DNA of 64,000 nucleotides, from contig VXAA01005193.1 in assembly GCA_013399115.1 (NCBI GenBank), positions 1,705,372-1,769,371 on the forward strand. Reading direction: 5' to 3'. This DNA comes from Anseranas semipalmata. Lineage: Eukaryota; Chordata; Aves; Anseriformes; Anseranatidae. The notes below the pieces were generated by a model that did not search any database, was not told the DNA's origin, and saw only the letters and a list, made by a program, of their open reading frames with translations. The position numbers and the translations under genes were made by a program. Shown in pieces: positions 52,401 to 62,699 of this stretch (position 1 is its first letter; each line of letters opens with the position of its first letter).

Positions 52401-53920
52401 CGTACCGCGGGCACATAATGCAAGTGAGGCCACCAAGGTGCAACACCGCTCGCTGTCAGAGCACAGATAACAGCCCGTCCTTGGTGGCTGACACAAAAAA
52501 ACATACTTTCTTAAGAAAATACCTCCTCTTGCTGAGGAAGGAACAGACTGGAAATAAACAGAATCAGCCCAGGAGGAGCAGGCAGCTTGCAGCATGACCC
52601 CGCAGGCTTTTGTGGGGTCCCTCGCATCTAACGCTCTCTTAAGATGGTCACCAAGGACATGGCAGCACATTGCAGGCTTCGGGCCACAGAAGCCTTAAGG
52701 ATGGGCAGGATGCAGAGAGCTGCCAAGTGCCAGGGGATGGACAAGGGAGTCCTGAAACTTCCTTACTGAAACAGCATTTTGTTAAAAAAAATCTGAACAG
52801 CATTCAAAAAGAAAAGCCTGGAGGCCTGACAGAGGAGCACAAACAATTTGGGAGGCTTACTCAGCCAACACAAAGGGCAGGTGCCTGGGCGAGCTGGGCA
52901 GGGGGGAACCTGGAAAGCCTGGAGCAAGAGGGTCACCGGTGGGGCCAACGCGTTAAGCAACACCAGGACCTCTGCGGAGCCCCGCTGGCCTCATCCAGCC
53001 CGGCAGATAAGCAGCAGGAAACACGTCAGGCCAAGCCACGAGACTCGGCCAAGAACTTGCATACATGCATGTGTTTATTTGTGTAGGAAGCGGGGGCATC
53101 TCACAGTGTCAAGAGCTTCCAGCACATCGTACGTGAGCTTGAAACGTACTCAACAGAAATAGGCACTGCACATTTGGTAACAGCAGGGAAGAGCACAATC
53201 CCGGCTTTTCACGCACAATCCCAGTCTACCTGTTATTATTGTCTGGACTCCAGCAATGAACCTGGAGCCAAATTCTGGGGTGATTTATTCATTCAGTATA
53301 ATTCCATTTACTGAGTGGAGTTATTTAGTCATTGCAAAATTTGGCCCAATTGTTTTTATTTGGACATTCATTTTATTTTCATAACCATGCCCCCTGAAAT
53401 GTTAACCCTCCAGCCTATAAAAACAACCATTTTCTCTAGCAGGACCAACATGGCATTTGGAAAGGAACCATATGCCAGCACCCGACTTCTGCTTTATTTA
53501 GCTATGTTCTGGAGGCAGTGCTGATGCTCACTTCAAGATCAGCCTCCGAATGTTTATGCAGGAACTAAGCAGAGGGTAGGAGATAAAGCACACATCCATG
53601 GGGACACAGACACGGCAGGACGAGGAGAGAAATCTCTGCTTGGTGCTCATAAAGCTGAATTTCCAGTCGCTTAGAAGCACCCAACCAGGCAGCACACACA
53701 CAAACTCACGCACTGCGAGGACTGCTGGGAGCAGCCCTTGCTCTGCCCGGATGGGGTGCAGGCAGGGCTCGCGGCCAGGACAGATGGACAGACAGACTTT
53801 GCCCCAGAGCAGAGGCTGCTCCCAGTCAGGACAAAGGTCCCTCGTCCCGCGGCAGCAGGCTGCTGCAGGGCAGCACCAGCACATTGCCTGGGAGCGCCCG
53901 CCTGGCTGCTGGGGAGCCTG

Positions 53921-53950
53921 TCCCCATCCCCGTCCCCATCCCTGTCCCCA
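53921..53950 (+). repeat. Degenerate CCCCRTC tandem repeat
   Basis: About four units of TCCCCATC, CGTCCCCATC and CTGTCCCC type. Confidence 0.75.
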
Positions 53951-54030
53951 CAGGACCTCAGGACAGCAGCTCCGCACAAACCTTCCTCCGAGCAATCTGC
54001 TTGACTGCTTTCTGAGCAGGCTAGTACTTC

Positions 54031-54960
54031 TGGCATCCACAGCATCCGTTGGCAGTGAATTGTGTAATTCTGTTATTCATTGTGCAAGAAAAATATTTCC
54101 TTTTGTTTGTCCTAAACCTGCTGTCTGATAGCTCGTATGGTGCTCCAGCTTTTGTATTGTCAGAAATTATTAACAAGTTCCTCATCGATCTTCTCAAACT
54201 GTTCATGAATGCCTGCATTTCTCTCCTATTCTCTGTTGATTTGTAAACTGTAAGGTCCTACACTATCACATCTCCACCCTGCAATAGGAAACATAGATAC
54301 CTTTTTGGAAATACTTTTTTTGGAAATAACTGGACCTACACAGAAAATTCAAGACACCAGAGCACTGCGATTTTAGATAGCTGCCAGATTAGGATTATTG
54401 TTTTGCTCTTGGTTTCTTTCCTAATAACGCTTAACGTTCTTACCTCTCAATCCTTGCTGAGTAGCAAGCTGACGTAAGACTATCCACAATGACTCCAGCA
54501 TCTCTTTCACTATCAATAACTGCTACTTCAGAGTAGCTGGTGTTGAATAAATGGTCAAGTACACACAGTTCACAGTACTGCAGGGAATGCACTTAGTTTT
54601 TCTGATACTGCCTTATCCTCCTTGAGGGTTCATTTTCAACCCCATTCAGAAGGATGGCCAAAGACTTCCTAGTCAGCTTCCTTCTTTCACTGTGTTTGGA
54701 AAAGGTTATAGCAGAAGTTTCTAGCCTTTTACAAGCCATTCTTCAAAATCTTTTTTTAAGCATGTCTTACTACGATTTCACATTTAGTATCCCAGCATTT
54801 ATGATGCCTCCAGATTTCCCTCTTTGGACACGACTTATGCTTTTTTACAGGATATGTTTTACTTCCAATAATATTATATCCCTTATTTAACTATGTTAGC
54901 TATTTTTATTCATTTTGAAAAGTCTTTCTGGTGGTTAAATTTATCACAGACTCCTAATGT
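54031..54960. repeat. Probable ancient interspersed repeat, unclassified
   Basis: An AT-rich island between GC-rich flanks. Phrases such as ATTCTGTTATTCATTGTGCA, TTTCCTTTTGTTTGTCCTAA and ACTATCCACAATGACTCCAG resemble a high-copy sequence I associate with sauropsid genomes. I cannot assign the family or the exact ends, and see no intact protein. Confidence 0.35.
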
Positions 54961-56376
54961 CCAGAGTCTAGATATCTGCAGGCCTTTTTTACTCTTTTCC
55001 TTTTAATTTTCATCTTTGAAGCTAAGTCTTTACTGTGGAGGATGGGGGGAGGAAGTTTCAGAGCCAGGAAACTTGAATGTTGGATTACCTCTATTGCAGA
55101 GAGCCTCCTGATTGCATTGGTATGCGCCTCGAGCTAGCTCAGGATTTCCCCAAGACTCGTAGGAGCCCCAGCTCGTTGCTGTAGCAAGCACTGTTTATAG
55201 TACGAAAATGTAGCATCAGCATCATGCCCTCTTGCAATATGTACCCAGTCTGTATGAGCGTAGATGACATTTCTCGTTATTATTTATTGTCTGCCTTCGC
55301 ACCCCGCCTGTCTCCCCCACGCAGCACACCCAGGCGCGCGGTGTCGCGGCCCCGTGGAGGCAAGGCTGTGCCTCGGTGCGGGCTGCCCGGTGCTTGCTGG
55401 CTCTGCTCTCCCAGTGCGCTGCTCAGCTCAGGTGTTCTCACGTAAAGCATTGCTCCCCCCTGCGTGACCGGATCGGCCTTCACAACTGCAATGTCCCCCC
55501 GTCACTACAGCTCCTGAAGCGACCATGTTTTGGCTGAGACATGATGTTGCCCTCCTCCTCAGATGCTCGAGTGAAGCCCTCCTTCCTCCCAAGCCCGGAC
55601 TCACATTTGTGCTGACGGAACAAGCCCTCTCCAAATGTGGGAACGCCGTGGGGTCCCTGTGTGGCAGCGGGAGGAGAGCCAGCAGGGGACAGGACCCCTG
55701 AGAAGGCCATGTGCAAGCCCAGCAATGTGTAAATACCATTCATCTGCCTTCCCAGCCTGAAATCCTAAAGCTAATCCTGCATCTAAAGCAAAGCAGAAAC
55801 CTGGGCAGTCCTGCCGCTTCCCTGCTCTGCCTGCCTTCCTGCTTCGTCTATGTGATAAAAATACATAGGGACACTTCACCAAGGGGTAAACACGCGCATA
55901 GCCATAGTCATAAAATTAATAACTAAACCCCTAAAACTGGTGGATTGGTTATTTCAGGCTGATTTTCTGGGAAAAGGAGGAGCTGGTTGATAAGTCTAAC
56001 ATTTATTTTGGGAAACAAACAGAAACGTCCCAGAAAAACATCGATACATTTCTTAACCAGAATAAGCAGGCAACACATCATCTCGTTTCATTGGGTCCCG
56101 AGGGCGCCTGAACTCCGGGGTGCTCCTCGTGGAAGGTGCCCAAACGCAGGCTGTCCCTCCGCCCTGAGGCCGGGTATTTTCGCGTTCCTTCCTTCCCTTC
56201 CCGCCTCCCCCCGGCAGCTCCATCCCCTGCAGCTCTGCCCCCACGCGAAGGCACGGTGCCGCGTCCCTCCAGCCGCCCCTTCGCCCGCCCGCCCTCCCAC
56301 AGGGCACCCGCGAGCCGTGCGGGTCCCTGTGCTGCCACCGCTGCCCGAACACGCTGCGTCGGTGCTGCTGACACTG

Positions 56377-56398
56377 GCTCAGCTCAGCTCAGCTCAGC
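56377..56398 (+). repeat. (GCTCA)4 pentanucleotide repeat
   Basis: Four perfect units and a partial fifth. Confidence 0.9.
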
Positions 56399-57661
56399 GG
56401 CGGTGGTTTGGCAGCAAGAGCGAGCAACAGCCTTGGTGTCCTGCGCTGCTTTACCTCTGCTGGCCTTTACCTAAGGCAGGGTGACAAAGCCGCGCTGCCT
56501 CGCTGGCTTTCCCGTGACAGACTGGAGGAGCGGAGCTCGCGCTCCCTCAGCCATTGGAGGCTGCTGTGAAAAGTCCGAGATGGGTCTTTAACGATCAAGG
56601 GCAGGACCTCCAAATATTTCTCAAAGGGAAAACGCAGACTTGCCAGAAGCCAGGGTTAAAGGCAACAAGCACATAAACATCCTTCGTGCAGTTTTGTGTT
56701 AGCCAAGAGCCGTTTCACGGGCGAGTTGTGTTCTCTCCCTCCCTCTCTGCCTTTCCGCCAGTCCCCGTCCCTCCTGCCCAAGAAAGGTCATTTTCTTCAC
56801 AAGCAGAGGAAAAAAAAACCTCCCACAACAACAGGGTCTTAAATCAAGCCAAGGAAGAAAACTTCCCTTTCACCAGCTCCTAATAAATAACTTCAACCTC
56901 TTCGATGCAAATATTTCCAAACAAAGAATCCCTGTTCAAGACAGAGTCGTAAATTACCGTGGCGGGTCTTGTTTTGTTTGAAATCGGACCCAAGCGGACC
57001 TCGGCTGGGTTTCAGAGAAAGCGAGTCTTCTGCCGTCCCCTGTCAGCGCCCGGGGGGCCGAGGGGAACCCCCTCCCCTGGGCCCTGGCTCCCCACCCTGC
57101 CCATCGCCGCCAGGGAGCAGCTGTCCCGCCTGGGGCTCCGCTTCCCAAAAATGCTCCAGGTTAAGCCTCTGCAGGCTCGCGTGAAGCCCAGGAGCGGCCG
57201 GGCACTGCGGAGCACAGGCTTGGACGCTTCATGCCAGTCCATCAGCGTACTCAGAAGCATCAGCGCATAGCGTGAATGCTTAGGGGGCAAGCCCGGATCA
57301 GCGCCAGGGCACGGCCGGACCAGAGCCAGTCTGACACCAGCGCAGCCACGATCAGGAGCTGACCCTATACTATTTATAGCATGCCATGACATTCGCTCAC
57401 AGGGTGGTTGCAAGTGCATAATGACCCAGTTCACACGTTTAATAGCCTTAAAGCTGGTGCTCCAGAAGAGGTTACATGACTCTGCCATCGCAGTTACTGG
57501 TTACGCAGCTTTAAGGCGTGATTCCTTGTCCCCTGGCACCAGTTACGCTAATTGCACTATCAATTAAATACCTGGAGGTGCTATGCCCTACGCTCATGAG
57601 CTGGGCTGCTCTGTCAGCAGCACTCCCTCCAGACCAGGCAAGCCCAGGCACAGGGATGCAC

Positions 57662-57686
57662 GATGCGATGCGATGCGATGCGATGC
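57662..57686 (+). repeat. (GATGC)5 pentanucleotide repeat
   Basis: Five perfect units. Confidence 0.9.
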
Positions 57687-59295
57687 TGCCTGGGAATTAA
57701 TTAAGTGTGGCCCCATGGGCCCAGGAGGCCGCGCAGGTGGAAGTGAAAGACCCCAGTCTGCTTGCTAACGGCGGCGGGGCTGGGGCAGTGACCCCGCTGC
57801 ACTGTGCAGCCACCTCCTGCTTCAGGAGGTGAGCTCGCCTTGCATGACTTGTTACTGGGCACCATTTTCTGGTCAGGATATAATCTTGCACCTTCACAGC
57901 TTAAAAAATATTCATGAAGTTTGGAGGCAGGCTTGCTGAAGCGCTCTGCATAGCTTGCACCCTCTATTTAAGGTGGCTGTGAGGAGTTAAACTGCAAGTC
58001 CAGGGCACAGGTGCATTGCTGCACAGGTAGCTTGAGCTCTGCTCGGGGATTTCAGGCTCTGGGGACCTCCCTGAGGTTTTTCTCTCTTTCCACCCTCCCC
58101 TTTTGCACATAGCCCAGAGACAGCTGGGGCTGAGCCGAGTGATGGGTGCTGAGGTTCAAAGCAGGCTGGATGCAGCCAGCAGAACCGTGCTCATCTCGTC
58201 TCCAGTGGCGGCTCAAAAAGCCAACACCTGCACCCAGGGCTGCGGGCCCCACACTCTGCTCTGCGCTGCTGGGGAGCCGCAGCCCCTCCGAGGGCAGCCA
58301 GCTGCTGCCACCGCTAGCATTTGGAGAAGCAGCAGCCAGATTTGCTGGAGCTCGTCTGTCAGCCCCCCCATTAGGGCACGGCAGTTTGCTCGCTGTGCCC
58401 CTGACGAGTCAGTAGGTGCCTGCCCGTGTTTCATCCCACGGCTCTGTTGTCACTGTGGTGGTCAGGTAACCGCGCTCAGGTGGCGTTTCTCACCCGGGCA
58501 GTGTCCCTCTGTCCTTCCACCGCGCTCCTGCAGGATCAGACCGCGGCACCGGTGCGGGTCAGGAAATGTGCCAGGACAAGCCAGCTCCCACAGCGAGCTC
58601 GCCCCGGGGGTGCTGGCCCCCGAAACCCACAGGAGCTGCAAGCACCCCTGCACTCCGCGCCCTCCGTTCCCTCCTGGCAGCTGCTCCAGCCTGGAGTGCC
58701 CTGGCGGGATGCTGGGAGCCCAGAGGCAGGAGAAGCCACCCCGCTTGGCACCAACGCAGCGCTTCGACACGAGCACGCAGTACCGGTGCTCACCAGCCGG
58801 ACCGGGCACAGAACAGGAGGGAAATGAAAGAATCGGTTTGAAGTTGAAGCAACAGCTTTTACTCACCCCGCTGGGTGCTCCTCCCGCTGCAGAGGACAGG
58901 ATGATTTACACGTGCAGGGATCTGAAAATAAAATAAAGGTCACTTTAAAAACAAATTCTGCGATGTGATTTCCTGGGATTTGGAGGGTTTGGCCCCTGGG
59001 CTCCCTTCAGCCCTGCCTACTCAATCTCCCCTCCACCTCAAGTCCCATCCTGCTTTTCCACCGGGGTTTGGCTCCCAGCCCCTTCCTGCGCAGACGTAGG
59101 ATGCTCGTGCCTACTCGCTGCCATACTGAGCATCACCATAAGTGGCATCTGCTGGATGCTTTTAAGCTGTGAACTGCTGAAGGGAAATGTACGGCCCACG
59201 TCTCAAGCCTGGGTAGTGGGTGATAGACTCAAAAGCCTTTGACACGATCATTAGCCTCAGTGAAGTGAATTTAATAAGGTGTATTTTTTTTGTTG

Positions 59296-59297
<2 letters not shown>

Positions 59298-59326
<29 letters not shown>
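59298..59326 (+). repeat. T-run
   Basis: About 29 consecutive T, preceded by a shorter T-run from 59284. This could be the poly(A) of a minus-strand retroposed sequence, but no source gene was recognised. Confidence 0.85.
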
Positions 59327-59328
<2 letters not shown>

Positions 59329-61460
59329 AGCCCTTACAGGACAGATACCACAATGCTAAAAACCATTCCAAGAGAAACCTTGAAAATTAGCAGCAAAGGA
59401 GGCCTGAAATAAGGTTTGCTTTTCCACCTGCCCTCAGCATGGCCTCTCCAGGACAGAGCTAAAACTCCCTCCTTTTTCACTCTTTTGCCTAGACCGTAAC
59501 TGCTGGGAAGATGAATGACAGCCTGTCTTTAGCACTGGCATCTCCTATCTGCATGTCATTAGCTTTGAGAGGAAGCAGAAAAACGTTAACAAAGACCAGT
59601 TGAAGAGAAACTTATTTATTCAGCCTAACCGCTGGGATACGGCTTTTTCTCAAATATACTACATATACTGTATATACTATACTAATACGCTACAACAGAT
59701 TCTCAAACCCTCTTTATCCTCTGTATTAACATCCACCCCACCTTGGATTTGTCTCTTGTGAGAGGAAAGCGAGCAGGGCACCCACCGGTGCCCGACGTGG
59801 TGCCGCTGTGCCTGCTGCACGGGGCACGGGCAGGGGCACGATAGGTGGCCTGCGCTAGTGCCAGCTGCTGAACAGACCGAGCCTGCAGCATGGGGAGGAT
59901 GCTATGCAACCTCTGGAAATCTTACAGAGCTCATTAGCCCACTGTGTACCTCACGCAGCATTTAGGCACACGGCTATAGTGTTCCCACGGATGTTCCAAA
60001 CCATTTTGCAAAACCCAAACTCCCAGAACTGTAGCAGCTTTACAGGAACTCATTGACGAAAAATTAGCCCAGCTGCTGGTAACTGTTTCTGACAGCATCT
60101 GGTTCGCCCGGCTGAAAGCTGCTCTGGAGGTGAAGAGCAGCAGGCAGCCACCGGGCTGTGACAGCAGAGGGGCCGAGCCCAGGGGCTCGCAGACTGCGCG
60201 CAGGGGAGGAGGTGGGGGCTTAAACGCATTTTGGCACAGCAGCCAGGTCAGAGCCCAGAGCCATTGCCTTACCTGCTGAGCTGAGAAGGGCTGCTTCCCC
60301 TACTGCAAGGGATTTTCTAAAACTCCTCCGGTACTTAGAAGGCTGGGGAAGGACCTGCCCAAAGCAAGCTTTCCTCCTCCCTGCTGATTTTCCTCAGCCT
60401 TCTGCCAGAGGCAGGCTTCAGTCATGCCCGGTGCCTCCAGCGGGCTCCTCGGGCAGCCCATCAGCCCACTTGGACGGGCTCGGGGGCACCCCGTGGGGCT
60501 GCCCCCAGATCCCCACGCTCCTCTTGTGCCTCTGCCCAGCCCTCAGCACCCCTGGGAAGCCAACGGTGTGCTGCGTATCAGGGGCCACGCTCAGGGCTGG
60601 GGCAGGCAAAAAGCTACAAGAACAGGCTTAAGAAAGGCTCGCCCAGAAGTCCAGCCACAGAAATGTCAGCTAGAGGCTACAGATCACCAGGGGGTGATCC
60701 CTAGGGATGAGGAACTTTAAACTGCCTGAGGGTTGCCCCGAGGGAAGATGTGCCGTGGGAGCAGGCTATCAGCACAGGAATATTGCAAGGAACAGAGAAA
60801 TCCCCAGCCCAGGGATTTGCTTTTTCTTCTGCGGAGAGGTTCAGACGTGCCTCAGCACAAGCACCGCGGTCACAGAGGCTGGGAAGCCCCGCACACGCAC
60901 GCCGAAGCCCCGCAGCTCCACTCCTACCCCACACCAGAGTGCCCGTGCTTTTCGTCTGCAAGCGAAGCCCGTCCCCACGGTGCCGCTTGCTCCAGTAAAT
61001 GAATCCGCGTTAGCTCCGATTACCAACCGTCTGCAGCACTAAACAGTGTACGGGGTCGGAAGGGGAGAAGGGACAAAAGCAACTCGGATGAGAACAGAAA
61101 GTATAAGCGCAGTTCTGTGAACAAACTAGACCTGCCCAGCTGCAGTAATGTTTTCGGGCACAACCACTTACAAATAGTCCTTAAACATCAAGCCAGTTTA
61201 ATACAAAGATCTCCGAAAAGCAAATAAAGTTGTCTAAAATCAATCTAATCCGTCTCCTGTCTCGTTAGCAGGTACCTGACGGTAGGGACTGCAAACTCTC
61301 TCTGAGCAGCATCCCCGGAAAGCGCTGCTGCTTCTGCACCAGCTATCGGCAGCCTTTAAATCCCTTTAGCCCTCTTCAGAGGGGCAAGGAGAGCCCAAGG
61401 AGGACAGGTGGACCCCGGAAAAAAGGACAGTCCGGTAGGTACTGTGCAAATATATTGGAT

Positions 61461-61466
61461 TTTATT
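61461..61466 (-). terminator. Polyadenylation signal AATAAA
   Basis: AATAAA on the minus strand at the end of an AT-rich 3'-UTR-like stretch, with cleavage expected about 15-25 bases further left. It also contains TTATTT and TTAAT-rich sequence typical of unstable mRNAs. Confidence 0.5.
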
Positions 61467-61609
61467 ACTCTTTTATGGAAATAATAACAGACATTCAGGT
61501 AGAAACATATTAAATTAACGCAGTCAACAGTTTAAATGCAAAAATAAATATAAAGTCCAGCAGCTCAATGCATCTAAAACAGCTCATTTCTTCTAACGAA
61601 TAGAAAAGA

Positions 61610-61625
61610 TTTTTTTTTTTTTTTT
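61610..61625 (+). repeat. T-run (A-run on the putative transcript)
   Basis: Sixteen T inside the putative 3' UTR. Confidence 0.9.
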
Positions 61626-61693
61626 GTCTTTTAAACGGAGAGTTTCATACAATCAAATAGAAACGAAGGTACAAGCGCTTTCTTAGAAAACAT

Positions 61694-61714
61694 CCCGGCC
61701 CGGCCGCCCGCCCC
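61694..61714 (-). other. G-quadruplex-capable motif beside gap 2
   Basis: On the minus strand, G-runs of 4, 3, 3 and 3 with loops of 1, 5 and 2 bases, ending five bases from the N-run. Confidence 0.7.
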
Positions 61715-61719
61715 GCCGG

Positions 61720-62548
61720 NNNNNNNNNNNNNNNNNNNNNNNNNNNNNNNNNNNNNNNNNNNNNNNNNNNNNNNNNNNNNNNNNNNNNNNNNNNNNNNNN
61801 NNNNNNNNNNNNNNNNNNNNNNNNNNNNNNNNNNNNNNNNNNNNNNNNNNNNNNNNNNNNNNNNNNNNNNNNNNNNNNNNNNNNNNNNNNNNNNNNNNNN
61901 NNNNNNNNNNNNNNNNNNNNNNNNNNNNNNNNNNNNNNNNNNNNNNNNNNNNNNNNNNNNNNNNNNNNNNNNNNNNNNNNNNNNNNNNNNNNNNNNNNNN
62001 NNNNNNNNNNNNNNNNNNNNNNNNNNNNNNNNNNNNNNNNNNNNNNNNNNNNNNNNNNNNNNNNNNNNNNNNNNNNNNNNNNNNNNNNNNNNNNNNNNNN
62101 NNNNNNNNNNNNNNNNNNNNNNNNNNNNNNNNNNNNNNNNNNNNNNNNNNNNNNNNNNNNNNNNNNNNNNNNNNNNNNNNNNNNNNNNNNNNNNNNNNNN
62201 NNNNNNNNNNNNNNNNNNNNNNNNNNNNNNNNNNNNNNNNNNNNNNNNNNNNNNNNNNNNNNNNNNNNNNNNNNNNNNNNNNNNNNNNNNNNNNNNNNNN
62301 NNNNNNNNNNNNNNNNNNNNNNNNNNNNNNNNNNNNNNNNNNNNNNNNNNNNNNNNNNNNNNNNNNNNNNNNNNNNNNNNNNNNNNNNNNNNNNNNNNNN
62401 NNNNNNNNNNNNNNNNNNNNNNNNNNNNNNNNNNNNNNNNNNNNNNNNNNNNNNNNNNNNNNNNNNNNNNNNNNNNNNNNNNNNNNNNNNNNNNNNNNNN
62501 NNNNNNNNNNNNNNNNNNNNNNNNNNNNNNNNNNNNNNNNNNNNNNNN
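61720..62548. other. Assembly gap of 829 N
   Basis: Unresolved bases between very GC-rich flanks. It probably holds the coding region of the gene proposed at 61442-62660. Confidence 1.
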
Positions 62549-62684
62549 GGGCGAGGCCAGAGCTGTGGGGGGCGAAACGCCCCCGTGCTACAGAAAGCCG
62601 CGTGGGATCCACCCGGGGCCGGCCCACGGCCCGCGCTCGCGTCTCCCTCCCCGCTCTGCGCCTGCCGGTGCGGTTCCAACAGGA

Positions 62685-62691
62685 TTAAATA
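62685..62691 (-). promoter_or_regulatory. TATA-like element (TATTTAA)
   Basis: TATTTAA set in GC-rich sequence on the minus strand. A start site about 25-30 bases downstream (near 62658) would lead into the gap. Confidence 0.35.
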
Positions 62692-62699
62692 CCTGCTCC

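Larger units (their letters stand above)
47994..54030. other. Intergenic, no gene supported
   Basis: It contains the unexplained minus-strand ORF at 48283-49062, an AT-rich low-complexity patch at 49349-49440 and a CCCCRTC-type repeat at 53921-53950. No conserved protein family, RNA gene or transposon is recognisable. Confidence 0.5.
54961..61440. other. Intergenic, no gene supported
   Basis: GC-rich segments occur at about 55.3-55.5, 56.1-56.4, 57.0-57.3 and 58.2-58.8 kb. Two pentanucleotide repeats (56377-56398 and 57662-57686) and a long T-run (59298-59326) are present. The plus-strand 277-codon ORF at 58103-58936 has no recognisable domain, although its stop is immediately followed by AATAAA. 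I see no RNA gene or CR1 fragment. Confidence 0.5.
61442..62660 (-). other. Probable short GC-rich gene, coding part lost in gap; C11orf96 orthologue by position
   Basis: Reading leftwards on the minus strand: a TATA-like element at 62685-62691, GC-rich sequence (62549-62680), 829 N, GC-rich sequence (61690-61719), then an AT-rich non-coding tail ending in AATAAA. This layout fits a promoter, a GC-rich and perhaps single-exon coding region, and a short 3' UTR. Human 11p11.2 has C11orf96 upstream of ACCSL/ACCS in the same direction, which matches this position and strand. No coding residues can be read with confidence. Two frames run out of the gap (ending at 61683 and 61645) and I cannot choose between them. 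Confidence 0.45.
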
